Position numbers and translations under genes: made by a program. Positions 44,286 through 56,391 of a DNA stretch of 64,000 bases are shown one piece after another; positions within the stretch are counted from its first letter, which is position 1; each line of letters opens with the position of its first letter. The notes below the pieces were generated by a model. It searched no databases. It was not told the origin of the DNA and was given only the letters and a program-made list of their open reading frames with translations. The DNA is from Gordonia sihwensis NBRC 108236 (GTDB lineage: Bacteria > Actinomycetota > Actinomycetes > Mycobacteriales > Mycobacteriaceae), in assembly GCF_000333035.1 (NCBI RefSeq), contig NZ_BANU01000025.1, positions 1-64,000 of the forward strand, read 5' to 3'.

Positions 44286-45743
44286 GTGGTAAACGCCCAA
44301 CCGAAGATCGACGACGCGCCCGAGCGTCGGCCCGACGCAATCGAGGAGCCTTCGGCGCCGACGGACACGCAGACACCGCAGCCCGCGGACACCGCTGAGG
44401 TGCCGGCCCCCGTCAAGAAGAAGAAAGACGGGCATCTCTACCAGATCGACTTCGTCCGTCTCTTCACCTTCGGCGGCGTCATCCTCGACCACGTCATCCT
44501 GGGGCTCGCCCCCGCGACGGCGATGGCGGCCCAGGGTCTGGGTCTGCTCCTGCGGTACACGCGCTACTGCTTCTTCGCGCTCACCGGCTTCGTCCTCACC
44601 TACCAGTACCGCAACCGCGAACTGCACGCACCGACCTTCTGGCGCAGACGCTACAAGCTGATCGGCCTGCCCTTCGTGGTGTGGTCGCTGTTCTACTGGA
44701 CCAATCGCCACTACCAGCAGGGCGGCTGGGACGCGATCCGCGGCATCTTCACCGACGGCGCCTCCGAGCGCCTCGCACTCAAGAGTCTCGCGTACGACCT
44801 GATCACCGGCAACGCCGCCTACCACCTGTACTTCCTGTCCGTGAGCATGCAGATCTATCTGGTGTTCCCGGCGGTCCTGTGGGTTCTGAAGCGGACCTGG
44901 GGATACCACCGGTACCTGCTCGCGGCCAGCCTGACGTTCCACATCTGGCTGCTGTTCCACATGGTGCGTCCGCCGCTCTCCTTCTTCGAGAGCGGTGTGC
45001 CCGGCCTGATCTGGCGCTACCTCGGCGTCACGCTGTTCCCGTATCAGTTCTTCATCCTCGCGGGCTGCCTGGCCGCGTATCACTACGAGGCCTTCAGCGG
45101 CTTCATGAGGCGCTTCCGCCGGCCGTTGGTGCTCGTCGCCCTCGTGACGATCATCGTGACCCTGGTGTACTTCGTCTACAACGTCGACCAGGGCGAAGAG
45201 ATGTTCCGTGCCACCAACGTCTTCATGGTGCACAACGCGTTCGCCTTCGTCGCGATCATCGTGATCCTGTACGTCTGCGGAACCATCTGGCAGGACAGGC
45301 GGAGCTCGGGCTCGATCGCCGACAGGTTCATGCGAACCGCCGCGGACCGGTCGTTCGGCATCTATCTGGCGCACGTCATCGTGCTCTCGACCGTCCTGGT
45401 CAGCTCACGCGAGCACCTCGACGCCCCGCTGTGGATCAATCTCCTGCTGACCTACCTCGTCACCGTTCTCGGCACCGTCTACCTCGTCGAGGTACTCCGC
45501 CGCAGTCCGATCAGCCTCATCACCACCGGACGCGAACGGATCGACTGGCGCATCCAGCGCTGGGGCCGGTCGTCGTTCGTCGCAGTGGTGGGCGGAACGA
45601 TCGGGTTCGGCGTGTACGAGTCGGTGAACACCGAACTCGGCGTCCTGATCACGGCGACCAGCGCGCTGCTGCTGCTCTCCGCGATCGTCGTGGGCGTCAA
45701 GCAGAGCAACGCGGCGCACGACGCGAAGCCCGCGCGTCCCTGA
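44286..45743 (+). CDS. Membrane acyltransferase (Acyltransferase_3), possible mycolate acetyltransferase
   Basis: A 485-residue protein with a charged cytoplasmic N-terminus of about 48 residues (ending PVKKKKDG) and about ten transmembrane helices. YQIDFVRLFTFGGVILDHVI carries the family's N-terminal Asp/His pattern. Corynebacteria use such an enzyme (TmaT) to acetylate mycolates before export. Position beside a mycolyltransferase makes that role possible, but the family is broad. GTG is the start codon. A strong terminator follows at 45766. Confidence 0.8.
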   Translation: MVNAQPKIDDAPERRPDAIEEPSAPTDTQTPQPADTAEVPAPVKKKKDGHLYQIDFVRLFTFGGVILDHVILGLAPATAMAAQGLGLLLRYTRYCFFALTGFVLTYQYRNRELHAPTFWRRRYKLIGLPFVVWSLFYWTNRHYQQGGWDAIRGIFTDGASERLALKSLAYDLITGNAAYHLYFLSVSMQIYLVFPAVLWVLKRTWGYHRYLLAASLTFHIWLLFHMVRPPLSFFESGVPGLIWRYLGVTLFPYQFFILAGCLAAYHYEAFSGFMRRFRRPLVLVALVTIIVTLVYFVYNVDQGEEMFRATNVFMVHNAFAFVAIIVILYVCGTIWQDRRSSGSIADRFMRTAADRSFGIYLAHVIVLSTVLVSSREHLDAPLWINLLLTYLVTVLGTVYLVEVLRRSPISLITTGRERIDWRIQRWGRSSFVAVVGGTIGFGVYESVNTELGVLITATSALLLLSAIVVGVKQSNAAHDAKPARP

Positions 45744-45765
45744 CGGCCTGATCCACTGCATCGAG

Positions 45766-45796
45766 AAGGACCCCGGCTCGGCGAGCCGGGGTCCTT
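45766..45796. terminator. Terminator hairpin after the acyltransferase
   Basis: A perfect 15-bp stem, AAGGACCCCGGCTCG (45766-45780) with its complement at 45782-45796 around a single-base loop, 22 bp after the acyltransferase stop and followed by CTTC. The A/T ends allow it to work for both convergent genes. Confidence 0.85.
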
Positions 45797-45883
45797 CTTC
45801 GCTGAACGTTCTTCACTGAACGGGCAGTTCCCGCTTCCCCCGGGCGTTCACGCTGGGTGCGCCCACATCGTGGTCATCACGAG

Positions 45884-46786
45884 TCAACGCACGGCCGCGG
45901 CCACGAGATCGGCGATGCCGGTCTTTCCCGCGGCATTCGGATGAAACACCATCTTGTTGCCGTAGCCGCGGATCCACGGTTCGGCCGCGCAGGCCGAATG
46001 CAGGGGCGCGAGCGAGGCGGTCGTGACGTGCTGGGCGCCGGTACGGTCGGCGACCCGCTGATTCACCGCGGACATCTCAGCGGCGATCTGGGCGTCCTGC
46101 TCCACCTCCCACGGCAGCAGCGGCAACAGTTGGCAGGGCGGTGCATCGATCGCCACCACCGGCGTGTAGTCGACGAGCACCACGCGAGCCAGCGGAGAGC
46201 GCGCCCGCACCGCTTCCACCGCGTTCACCAGCGACTGCTCGAGACGGCCGAAGTCGGCCGGGCCGGGCGGCGGCGGAGGCATCCGTCCCGACCCGCAGTG
46301 AGCCAGTCCGAGCGCACGCATGTTATTGCAGGCCTGAGCGATGATGCGGCCGACGAAGTCGATGTCGTTGCCGCCCGTCGTGATGGTGACCAAGCGGGTG
46401 TTGTGATCGACGGCCTCCACCTGCGGACGGATCTTGCCGTGCTTACGCACCGGTCCGGTGACCAGTTCCGCCGCGGTGGAACCCGAGCATGTCACGTCGA
46501 TCAGGCGCATACCGAGCCGTGCGGCCACCTGGTGCGGATAGTTGTCGCCGGTACGGAGGCAACGCCGATCGACCACCGGCCCCTCACCCGGGCCCGCCGC
46601 GAAGGAACTGCCCATCGCGACGTAGTTGACCGGCGGCGCGGTACGACCTGCCGTTCCGACCACCGATGCCGAGCTCGGGCCGGCCGCTCCCCGGGAGTTC
46701 GACAGGGCGAATCCGACCACCGCGGTCACCACGACCGCGACGACCACAGCGGCGACCGCCGCGGGACGATTGACCGAAGAGCGCAT
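45884..46786 (-). CDS. Secreted SGNH/GDSL hydrolase
   Basis: A 300-residue exported hydrolase. One N-terminal hydrophobic segment (about 9-28) acts as signal peptide or anchor. Block I is VAMGSSFAAGPG with the nucleophile Ser in the GSS variant of GDS, block III is TGGNDIDF, and block V is MVFHPNAAGKTG with the catalytic His. Four or more cysteines in the mature part probably form disulfides. Such esterases or lipases act on cell-envelope or external lipids. ATG 46786 was chosen because the hydrophobic segment follows at once. It is preceded by the proline-rich gene on the same strand with a gap of about 105 bp. Confidence 0.84.
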   Translation of the reverse strand: MRSSVNRPAAVAAVVVAVVVTAVVGFALSNSRGAAGPSSASVVGTAGRTAPPVNYVAMGSSFAAGPGEGPVVDRRCLRTGDNYPHQVAARLGMRLIDVTCSGSTAAELVTGPVRKHGKIRPQVEAVDHNTRLVTITTGGNDIDFVGRIIAQACNNMRALGLAHCGSGRMPPPPPGPADFGRLEQSLVNAVEAVRARSPLARVVLVDYTPVVAIDAPPCQLLPLLPWEVEQDAQIAAEMSAVNQRVADRTGAQHVTTASLAPLHSACAAEPWIRGYGNKMVFHPNAAGKTGIADLVAAAVR

Positions 46787-46892
46787 GGAGGAGAGTTTCA
46801 CATATTCAGCTGTGGAATTCCCTAATCGGATCCGGTTGTCGCCGTTCCGTGTAAGCAATCCCACCCCCGGTTCGTCATCAGACGTCCGGGCT

Positions 46893-47855
46893 CTACTGCT
46901 GCGGCGGAACGCCACCCTGTCCGTGCGGCGGTGTCTGCGGCGGCTGCTGCGGATACGCGCCCGGCTGCGGCGGCTGCACCGGCGGGTACGGGCCGGGCTG
47001 CGGCGGCGGGAATCCACCCGGAGCCTGTCCGTAGCCCTGCTGCGGCTGCCCGTAGTGCCCCGGTCCCGGCTGCTGGGGTCCGGGCTGCTGGGGCTGCCCG
47101 TACTGGGGCTGCCCATACTGGGGCTGGCCGAAAGACTGTGCCGGACCTGCAGCGCCTGCGGCGGGCTTACCGCCGAACAGGCCCGGACGGATCGTGAGCA
47201 GCACCGCAGCGGCCCCCGCCGCCAACGTCACCAACGCGCCCGCGAGCACGAGCCACAACCCGTACGCAGCGCCGAGTTCGGCGCCGGGCGGCATCTCGCT
47301 GCTCGTCTTCATCCCGACCGCGCCCGTCGGGTCGGCGACGAACACGATGCCCGCGATCGTGGCCGCGAGACCGCCCACCGCGGCCACCAGCGCGCCGATG
47401 CCGGAGTAGCGCCCGATCAGCAGCAGCACCGCGCCCACCGCGACGATGACTCCGAAGACGATCATCCAGATACCCGGTTTCTTCGCCTTCTCATCGGCAT
47501 CGGAGGAGAACGAGTCCTCTTGCGCCGAGATCTGGTTCTCCATCGCGGCGCGGGCGATGTCGGGCGCTTCGATGACGTACAACGACGCGTCACCGGAGCC
47601 CATGCCGGTCACCGTGAAGTCCATTCCCACGGCGATCCTCGCCGTACCGAGGCTCTGCTCGCTCTTAGCGGACCCCGAGACCCACGCCAAGAAGCTGCAG
47701 ACAATGAGAACGAGAGCCCCGACAGCGGCGACAGCACCCACGATCGTCCGAGTCGACGACGGCGGCGCCGTCGGTGCCAGCAACGCGGCCACCGGTGAGG
47801 CGGGTTGTGCGGGCGGCGGCTGCGGAGGTTGGAACGGCTGCTGTCCGAAAGTCAT
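46893..47855 (-). CDS. Proline/glutamine-rich membrane protein
   Basis: A 320-residue protein with a Pro-rich cytoplasmic N-terminus (about 1-33) and about four hydrophobic segments (near 37-58, 130-150, 153-175 and 200-225). The C-terminal tail of about 90 residues is dominated by Pro, Gln, Gly and Tyr, with repeated GQPQYGQPQ-like units. The layout resembles actinobacterial membrane proteins with disordered Pro/Gln tails, and no enzymatic motif is seen. AGGGGAG precedes ATG 47855. Low-complexity tails of this kind often mediate protein contacts at the cell wall; no specific role can be given. Confidence 0.75.
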   Translation of the reverse strand: MTFGQQPFQPPQPPPAQPASPVAALLAPTAPPSSTRTIVGAVAAVGALVLIVCSFLAWVSGSAKSEQSLGTARIAVGMDFTVTGMGSGDASLYVIEAPDIARAAMENQISAQEDSFSSDADEKAKKPGIWMIVFGVIVAVGAVLLLIGRYSGIGALVAAVGGLAATIAGIVFVADPTGAVGMKTSSEMPPGAELGAAYGLWLVLAGALVTLAAGAAAVLLTIRPGLFGGKPAAGAAGPAQSFGQPQYGQPQYGQPQQPGPQQPGPGHYGQPQQGYGQAPGGFPPPQPGPYPPVQPPQPGAYPQQPPQTPPHGQGGVPPQQ

Positions 47856-47920
47856 GAGCTCCCCTGATGTCTGCGACTGATGTCGCGGCTTTCGCATCAT
47901 CGTAAGGCCGCGGACGCAAA

Positions 47921-47969
47921 AATTTCGGCTCCCGCACCGGTCTGTGAGACCCGTGCGGGAGCCGAAATT
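47921..47969 (-). terminator. Rho-independent terminator of clpC
   Basis: Arms 47921-47943 and 47947-47969 pair with one mismatch (GGCTCCCGCAC with GTGCGGGAGCC at the core) around a GTG loop. On the minus strand the hairpin is followed by a short T-run. It begins 17 bp after the clpC stop. Confidence 0.88.
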
Positions 47970-47985
47970 CTGTATCAGACGGTTG

Positions 47986-50526
<2,541 letters not shown>

Positions 50527-50780
50527 TGTTCTCCCTCTATTGCTTGCGCCCCGGCCGCTGTCACGAAAGTGTGACGTACTCCGGCGACCAGCCCTGCCTC
50601 CACTGTAGTGGTCCCGGGAGGCGACGAGGCAGTTACATCTGTCCTCAGTCCTCGGCTGTGTACTGCGACGGGGTTCTGTGGTTGACAACGCAACGCTCAA
50701 GGGGGATGTTCCCGGCCCGATACGCCCTGAGCGAACGGTGCTCCGACCACCCGGCCGGAGCCCGTGATTGACTGTCTTGC

Positions 50781-52091
50781 ATGTCCTCGCGCTCCTCGTT
50801 CGCGGGCCGCCTGTCACACCTGCCCGGAGGCATGGCGGCGGTCGCAGCCCTCGGCGCCGCGGCGCTGGTCGTCACCGCCGGGGTGGTCCTGTCCGGTACC
50901 CCGGAATCCGCACCGGACGCCTCCATCGAAGGCGTGCTGCGCTCGTACTCCGCCGAACCCGACGCGGCGTGGACGCTCGACGACGGCACGCTGCCGGGGA
51001 TGAGCGGGCCGGCGACGGTCGCGGCCACCGACGGCCACCGCTGGCTGATCTCGTACCCGGTCGGCATCAAGCACGAGTTCATGCTCATCGACGCACGGTC
51101 GGGCGAGCCGCAGTGGAACTCCCCGGTCGACGCGGGTTTCGGCGACTGCTCGATCAACGACCGCCGTCAGATCGGCTGCGCCGTTCGGTTGCGCATCGAC
51201 GGGCCGGAGAACGGGTTCTACCTCGTCGATCAACACGACGGATCCCTCACCCGCACCGCCGACGGCGACGACACCGCCGCGGTTCTCGGCCTGGGTCCCG
51301 ACTTCGTGCACGTCAATCAGAGCGGCTACCAGGTCAGTCTGCGATCACCGGACGGCGCCACCGCGTGGAGCCGCACCTTCGCCGGCGCCGCCGAGGTCCG
51401 CAAGGCGCACGGCGCTCTCATCGTCGACACCTCCGACGACGCACATCACGTCATCGACCCCGCCGACGGTACCGACCGGATCTCCTGCACCCAGTGCACG
51501 GTGGACGTCTTCGAATCCGGCATCGCGGTGACCGACACGGCGTACGGCGCCGAGTCGGTCTCGTTCCATCCCTTCACCGAGGCCGGCGTCAGCGACGAGG
51601 CCGTCGGAACGGCGCGGCGCATGCGTGTGCTCCGCGGACCGTCGACGCTCCCGGTGATCGCCCCCGCCGGCGAGGGGTCGTCTCTCGACGCCGCCGGGCA
51701 CTACGAGATCGTCGATCCGGCGACCGGCGACGGGCTCTGGCAGATCGGAGATCCCGAACTGTCGAAGGCGAACGCCCGGCCGTGCGGCCGAGTGCTGTCA
51801 GTGGCGCGCAAGGATCGCTCACGCGTGTTCTTCGACCTCGCCGACGGTGCGCGGCGCGGCGCGATGCCGCCCCCGGCGCTCGATGATCCCGACGCCGCCA
51901 TCGACGCCTCCTCCTGCGTGGGCGCCTCCGACGATGTGGCCGTGTTCGCGAACCCCAACCAGTTGACGGCCTACGACATCGACTCGGGCGCGCAGCTCTG
52001 GAACCGGACTGTGCTGGGATCGGCCCGTGACGTCGACGGCTACATCGTGCTGAGCGAGGGCGCGACACTCACCGCCTTGCGACCGAACTGA
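50781..52091 (+). CDS. Membrane-anchored PQQ/beta-propeller-like protein
   Basis: A 436-residue protein with one N-terminal transmembrane segment (about 18-41, MAAVAALGAAALVVTAGVVL) and an extracellular part. The extracellular part has propeller-like repeats in which Trp/Asp-Gly blade motifs recur: LIDARSGEPQW, LVDQHDGSL, SPDGATAW, DPATGDGLW and DIDSGAQLW. Cysteines in DCSIND, IGCAV, SCTQCT and SSCVG may form disulfides. The family resembles mycobacterial PQQ-binding-like outer proteins without known substrate. It diverges from clpC; the 254-bp gap holds a GTCAC-N6-GTGAC palindrome near 50561 whose use is unknown. Confidence 0.75.
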   Translation: MSSRSSFAGRLSHLPGGMAAVAALGAAALVVTAGVVLSGTPESAPDASIEGVLRSYSAEPDAAWTLDDGTLPGMSGPATVAATDGHRWLISYPVGIKHEFMLIDARSGEPQWNSPVDAGFGDCSINDRRQIGCAVRLRIDGPENGFYLVDQHDGSLTRTADGDDTAAVLGLGPDFVHVNQSGYQVSLRSPDGATAWSRTFAGAAEVRKAHGALIVDTSDDAHHVIDPADGTDRISCTQCTVDVFESGIAVTDTAYGAESVSFHPFTEAGVSDEAVGTARRMRVLRGPSTLPVIAPAGEGSSLDAAGHYEIVDPATGDGLWQIGDPELSKANARPCGRVLSVARKDRSRVFFDLADGARRGAMPPPALDDPDAAIDASSCVGASDDVAVFANPNQLTAYDIDSGAQLWNRTVLGSARDVDGYIVLSEGATLTALRPN

Positions 52092-52104
52092 CATCGACGC
52101 GGAT

Positions 52105-52500
52105 TCAGCGCCCGTCGTAGGCGGCACGCGCCCCGGCGACCTCGTCCACCTGGGCCTCCACGAGTTCGATCAACCCGGAGAGCCGCTGCGCCACCTGCGT
52201 GCCCGCCTCGGTGAGCGAGTACTCCACCCGCGGCGGAATGGCTTGCAGCATCTCCCGCCGCACGTAGCCGTCTCGCTCGAGCGATTGCAGGGTCACCGAC
52301 AGCATTCGTTCGCTGACGCCGTCCACCCGCCTGCGGAGCGCGTTGAACCGGAGCTCGCCGTCGAGCAGCGCCACCAGTGCGAGCAGGCCCCACCTGCTGG
52401 TGACGTTCTGGAGGATCTCGCGCGAGGAGCAGTTCCGCGAGAAGACGTCGGCCTCGAGAGACGGGTCGACGATGTTCTCCGTGGGCTGCGCGTCGTTCAT
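52105..52500 (-). CDS. HxlR/DUF24-family redox-type regulator, QorR-like
   Basis: A 131-residue winged-helix protein. FSRNCSSREILQNVTSRWGL carries the single conserved N-terminal cysteine of the family, followed by RFNALRRRVDGVSERMLSVT (recognition helix) and the wing region RVEYSLTEAG. In Corynebacterium glutamicum, QorR of this type represses the divergent qor2 gene and senses diamide or quinone stress by its cysteine. The gene here also diverges from a Qor2-like NAD(P)-binding gene, so the same relation is likely. Confidence 0.87.
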   Translation of the reverse strand: MNDAQPTENIVDPSLEADVFSRNCSSREILQNVTSRWGLLALVALLDGELRFNALRRRVDGVSERMLSVTLQSLERDGYVRREMLQAIPPRVEYSLTEAGTQVAQRLSGLIELVEAQVDEVAGARAAYDGR

Positions 52501-52551
52501 GCGGCCATTCTACCCTCCTGGACGCTATGTGCTTACCATCACCATTGCACA

Positions 52552-52564
52552 TTACTATTAGTAA
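52552..52564. promoter_or_regulatory. Candidate HxlR-family operator
   Basis: TTACTATTAGTAA is a perfect 13-bp palindrome in the 131-bp gap between the HxlR gene and the Qor2-like gene. A wider, imperfect pair TGTGCTTAC (52528) and GTAAGTGCA (52561) brackets it. Confidence 0.6.
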
Positions 52565-52631
52565 GTGCATGATGAATTGACAGCGCAAATTCATCGGCGT
52601 CATCATTACGCCGACCACGAGAGGACTCCCC

Positions 52632-53489
52632 ATGACCAGGTACGCAGTGACCGGCGCGACCGGCGGACTCGGCTCCGCCGCCGTCCACTCCTTGATCGAG
52701 CGAGGCGTCACGGCCTCCGACATCGTCGCCGTGGTCCGCGACGAGACGAAGGCGAGCGGCCTGGCGGCTGCGGGCGTCACCGTGCGCGTCGCCGACTACG
52801 CCGATCCGCCGGCCCTGCGCACCGCGCTGGCGGGCGTCGACAAGCTGCTGCTGGTGTCCGGTTCGGAGGTGGGTCGACGCCTGCCGCAACACACCAACGT
52901 GATCGAAGCGGCCACGCACGCCGGGGTCGGCCTGATCGCTTACACGAGCATCCTGCGCGCCGATTCGTCACCGCTCGTCCTGGCCGACGAACACCGCGAG
53001 ACCGAGAAGCTCCTCGCGGCGAGCGGTATTGACACGGTGCTGCTGCGCAACGGCTGGTACACGGAGAACTATGCGCGCTCGCTGGCGCCCGCCGTCGAGT
53101 CGGGAGTCTTCGCGGGCAGCGCCGGAGACGGTGTGGTCGCACCCGCGGCGCGTGCCGACTACGCCGACGCCGCTGCCGCGGCGCTGATCAACGCTCCGGC
53201 GGGCGCGGTGTACGAACTCGCCGGCGCCGAGCACCTCACGTACGCCGACATCGCGGCGACGTTCGCGGCGGTCTCCGGTCGCCCGGTGACCTACCGGGAT
53301 CTCCCGGAGGCCGAATACGCCGCGGCGCTGGAATCGGCCGGCGTTCCGGCCGGATTCGCCGCCGTCCTCGCCGATTCCGACACCGGGGCGGGCAAGGGCG
53401 CCCTCGACTCCGATTCGACGGATCTGGCCGACCTCCGAGGCCGACCCGGCACACCGTTCACCGAGGTCATCGAGGCCGCACTGAACTGA
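52632..53489 (+). CDS. NmrA-like NAD(P)-binding quinone oxidoreductase, Qor2-like
   Basis: A 285-residue atypical SDR/NmrA protein with the dinucleotide motif VTGATGGLGSAA at residues 5-16, LLLVSGSEVGRRLPQHTNVI and YTSILRADSSPLVLADEHRE. The last region matches the Qor2/azoreductase-like group (YTSxxxADxSPLxLAxEHxxTE). Such enzymes reduce quinones with NAD(P)H. ATG 52632 follows GAGAGGA. The divergent redox-sensing HxlR gene and the shared palindrome support induction by electrophile stress. Confidence 0.86.
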   Translation: MTRYAVTGATGGLGSAAVHSLIERGVTASDIVAVVRDETKASGLAAAGVTVRVADYADPPALRTALAGVDKLLLVSGSEVGRRLPQHTNVIEAATHAGVGLIAYTSILRADSSPLVLADEHRETEKLLAASGIDTVLLRNGWYTENYARSLAPAVESGVFAGSAGDGVVAPAARADYADAAAAALINAPAGAVYELAGAEHLTYADIAATFAAVSGRPVTYRDLPEAEYAAALESAGVPAGFAAVLADSDTGAGKGALDSDSTDLADLRGRPGTPFTEVIEAALN

Positions 53490-53500
53490 GCCCCGGGCGG

Positions 53501-54802
53501 CTACCGACGCAGGAAGGCCGCCAACGCCGCCGAATACATCGGAACGTCGTCGGCTCCCATCAACTCGCGGCAGCTGTGCATCGCGAGCTGAGGTGCGCCG
53601 ACGTCGACGGTCAGCAGCCCCGTACGCGTGGCGGTGAGCGGCCCGATCGTCGAACCGCACGGGAGGTCCGCGCGATGGATGTATCGCTGCAGCGGCACGC
53701 CGGCGTCTCGGCACGCCAGCGCGAACTCGGCCTCGCCGATGGCGTCGGAGGCGTACCGCAGATTCTGATTCACCTTGAGCACCGGACCGCCGTTGACCGC
53801 GATGCGGTGCGACGGTTCGTGGCGATCGGGGTAGTTGGGATGCGTCGCGTGCGCCATGTCGCCCGACACGCAGACGCTGGCGGCCATCGTGCGGAGGAAG
53901 TCGTCGCGATCACCTCCGGACGCGGCGACGATCCGTTCGCACACCGTCACGAGGAAGTCCGACGACGCCCCGCGCTCCGACCCCGAGCCGACCTCTTCGT
54001 GGTCGAACAGCGCCAGCATCGAGATCGCACCCGACCGCTCGCCCGATCCCGCGTCGAGCAGTGCGCGCAGTCCGGCGTAGCAGGTGCCCTGATTGTCCAG
54101 TCGCGGCGCGCTCAGGAGATCCCCCGCCGCACCGACGATCCGCGACGGCGCGACGTCGTGCGTCATCAACTCCCAGCCGAGCACCGCGTCGGCGTCGAGC
54201 CCGGCACGGTCCGCGACGAAGGCCAGCAGTGGCTGCGCCTCTCCGACGCCGCGGATCGCGTCGACATGCCGCTGCGGGTCCAGGCTCACGCCCTTGCGGT
54301 CCTCCGACAGATGGATCGCCAACTGAGGGATGCGCAGGATGGGCTCGTCGATCCGGACCAGCTCGAAGGCCACCGTTCCGCCGGCGTCGTAGGCCAGCCG
54401 GCCCGACAGACCGAGGTCGCGGTCGAGCCACGAGTTCAGCCAGGCGCCGCCGTACGGTTCCAGCGCGACGGTCGCCAGACCCGCGCTGACGCGATCGGGA
54501 TTCTGCTTGACGCGCAGGTTGGGGCTGTCGGTGTGGCCGCCCACGATCCGGAAGCGCGGGTCGTCAGCGGCGGCCGAGGCATCCCAGGCGATGATCGAGC
54601 CGCCGCGGACCACGTAGTGCCTGCCCGAGGCGGGATTCGACGCGGCTCCGTCCGGTCCGGCCCAGGAATCGGTCTCCGACAGCCGCTGATACCCAGCGGC
54701 GTCCAGGGTCGCGGCGACGGTCGCGCAGACGTGAAAAGGCGACGGCGAGGCGTCGATGAAGTCACCGAGCCCCGCCGCCGTCGCAGTCGTGTCGACCGTC
54801 AT
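53501..54802 (-). CDS. pepC: M18-family aminopeptidase
   Basis: A 433-residue metallo-aminopeptidase. Zinc ligands and catalytic residues are visible in [12 protein letters not shown] (His, Asp), RLDNQGTCY (Asp), [14 protein letters not shown] (Glu-Glu), [19 protein letters not shown] (Asp) and [11 protein letters not shown] (His). It removes N-terminal acidic or neutral residues from peptides in the cytosol as a large dodecamer. The start overlaps the purQ stop by one base (TGATG), so it belongs to the purS-purQ-pepC transcript. The mycobacterial equivalent also lies in the purine region. Confidence 0.92.
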   Translation of the reverse strand: MTVDTTATAAGLGDFIDASPSPFHVCATVAATLDAAGYQRLSETDSWAGPDGAASNPASGRHYVVRGGSIIAWDASAAADDPRFRIVGGHTDSPNLRVKQNPDRVSAGLATVALEPYGGAWLNSWLDRDLGLSGRLAYDAGGTVAFELVRIDEPILRIPQLAIHLSEDRKGVSLDPQRHVDAIRGVGEAQPLLAFVADRAGLDADAVLGWELMTHDVAPSRIVGAAGDLLSAPRLDNQGTCYAGLRALLDAGSGERSGAISMLALFDHEEVGSGSERGASSDFLVTVCERIVAASGGDRDDFLRTMAASVCVSGDMAHATHPNYPDRHEPSHRIAVNGGPVLKVNQNLRYASDAIGEAEFALACRDAGVPLQRYIHRADLPCGSTIGPLTATRTGLLTVDVGAPQLAMHSCRELMGADDVPMYSAALAAFLRR

Positions 54803-55482
54803 CAGACGGCCGCGAGCACCGCGTCCAGTGCCGAGTAGAAGAGACCGAGACCGTCGTCGCTGGGGCCGGTGAGCGCCTCGATGGCGTGCTCCGGGTGCGG
54901 CATGAGACCCACCACGCGACCGTCGGCGCTCGCGATGCCCGCGATGTCCAGGCTCGAACCGTTCGGGTTGTCGCCGGCATACGTGAACGCGATCCGGCCC
55001 TCACCCTTGAGTTCTTCGAGTTGGCGCTGGGAGGCGACGTAGCGTCCCTCGCCCGACTTCAGGGGAATGAGGATCTCAGCGCCGACCTCGTAGCGCGAGG
55101 TCCACGCCGTGGTGTTCGACTCCACACGGAGCCACTGGTCCCGGCAGATGAAGTGCAGTCCCTCGTTGCGGGTGAGCGCTCCCGGCAGGAGCCCGGCCTC
55201 GCAGAGGATCTGGAAACCGTTGCAGATCCCCAGGACCGGCATGCCGCGCTGAGCGGCCTCCACCACTTCGCCCATCACCGGGGCGAACTTGGCGATGGCC
55301 CCGCAGCGCAGGTAGTCGCCGTACGAGAAGCCGCCGGGAACGACGACGGCGTCGACCCCCTTGAGGTCGGCGTCGCCGTGCCACAGGCTCACGGCCTCGC
55401 CGCCGGCCGCGTCGACCGCGCGAGCGGCATCGACGTCGTCGAGGGTGCCGGGGAAGGTGATGACTCCGATGCGAGCAGTCAT
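54802..55482 (-). CDS. purQ: Phosphoribosylformylglycinamidine synthase, glutaminase subunit PurQ
   Basis: A 226-residue class I glutamine amidotransferase. The nucleophile is in [24 protein letters not shown] precedes it, and the C-terminal His-Glu pair is in [11 protein letters not shown]. It delivers ammonia to PurL in the fourth step of de novo purine synthesis, with PurS as third subunit. The gene is 7 bp after purS and overlaps pepC. purL is not in this window. Confidence 0.95.
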   Translation of the reverse strand: MTARIGVITFPGTLDDVDAARAVDAAGGEAVSLWHGDADLKGVDAVVVPGGFSYGDYLRCGAIAKFAPVMGEVVEAAQRGMPVLGICNGFQILCEAGLLPGALTRNEGLHFICRDQWLRVESNTTAWTSRYEVGAEILIPLKSGEGRYVASQRQLEELKGEGRIAFTYAGDNPNGSSLDIAGIASADGRVVGLMPHPEHAIEALTGPSDDGLGLFYSALDAVLAAV

Positions 55483-55489
55483 GTGGCCG

Positions 55490-55729
55490 CTACTCCGCGA
55501 CGCGGGTGACGTTGAAGTTCTCGATGACCGTGTTGGTCAGGAGCTCTTCGGCGATCCGCTCGAGGGCGGCGTCGTCGACGGTGCCGTCCACCTCCAGCTC
55601 GAACCTCTTGCCCTGACGGACGTCTGCCACGCCCGCGAATCCGAGGCGCCCCAGCGCTCCGACGATGGCCTGGCCCTGCGGGTCCAGGATCTCGGCCTTG
55701 GGCATCACATCGACCACTACACGCGCCAT
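55490..55729 (-). CDS. purS: Phosphoribosylformylglycinamidine synthase subunit PurS
   Basis: A 79-residue small subunit beginning [20 protein letters not shown] and containing [13 protein letters not shown], both family hallmarks. PurS bridges PurQ and PurL. ATG 55729 was chosen over the in-frame codon at 55774 because the conserved strand starts immediately. It opens the purS-purQ-pepC operon; the 80 bp between it and the glutathione peroxidase gene must hold the promoter, but no clear element was recognised. Confidence 0.93.
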   Translation of the reverse strand: MARVVVDVMPKAEILDPQGQAIVGALGRLGFAGVADVRQGKRFELEVDGTVDDAALERIAEELLTNTVIENFNVTRVAE

Positions 55730-55809
55730 TCGGGCACTGCTCCTCACACCGATGGTCTCGAATGTCCCACCCACGCGGGCAGAACGGTTACGCGCCTACT
55801 CTACCTGGC

Positions 55810-56310
55810 TCAAGAGGCGTCGCTGAGCGCCGCCTCGATGGCCCCGATCACTTCCGGGGAGCCCGGTTCGGTGCGCGGACGGAAGCGGCGCAGCACCGTG
55901 CCGTCGGCGTCGACGAGGAACTTCTCGAAGTTCCATTGGATGTCGCCGGATTCGCCGTCCGCGTCGGGTGTCTGGGTCAGCGCGGCGTACAGCGGATGCC
56001 GATCGGCGCCGTTCACGTCGGTCTTCTCCAGCAGCGGGAAAGTGACGCCGTACGTGGTGGAGCAGAAGGTCGCGATCTCGTCGGCACTGCCGGGCTCCTG
56101 ACCCATGAACTGATTGCACGGGACGCCGACCACGGTGAGCCCGCGGGGACCGTAGTCCTTCTGCAACTGTTCGAGCGCCGTGTACTGCGGAGTGAGACCG
56201 CACTTGGAGGCGACGTTCACCACGAGCAGCGGGCCGGGCAGGCCGGCGAGGCTGAAATCGCTGCCGTCGAGGGCACGGACGGGGATGTCTTTGATGTTGG
56301 AGTGACCCAT
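55810..56310 (-). CDS. Glutathione peroxidase family thiol peroxidase
   Basis: A 166-residue thioredoxin-fold peroxidase. The peroxidatic cysteine is in VVNVASKCGLTPQY (about residue 37), the conserved Gln in VPCNQFMGQEPGS, and the Trp-Asn pair in IQWNFEKFLV. Cysteine replaces selenocysteine, and electrons in actinobacteria probably come from thioredoxin or mycothiol rather than glutathione. ATG 56310 gives the family length. It is monocistronic and diverges from a MarR regulator, with 80 bp between the two starts. Confidence 0.9.
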   Translation of the reverse strand: MGHSNIKDIPVRALDGSDFSLAGLPGPLLVVNVASKCGLTPQYTALEQLQKDYGPRGLTVVGVPCNQFMGQEPGSADEIATFCSTTYGVTFPLLEKTDVNGADRHPLYAALTQTPDADGESGDIQWNFEKFLVDADGTVLRRFRPRTEPGSPEVIGAIEAALSDAS

Positions 56311-56391
56311 GTCCCACAGCCTAAACACCGGTGAGGCAACTCACCACTCATTGCGTTGCAGCAATAGTTGCGCCAGCGTAAGTTCTTCGAG

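Noticed and set aside
50527..50780. A HAIR/HspR or ClgR operator upstream of clpC
   Set aside because: The palindromes present (GTCAC-N6-GTGAC near 50561 and CCACTGTAGTGG near 50598) do not match either consensus.
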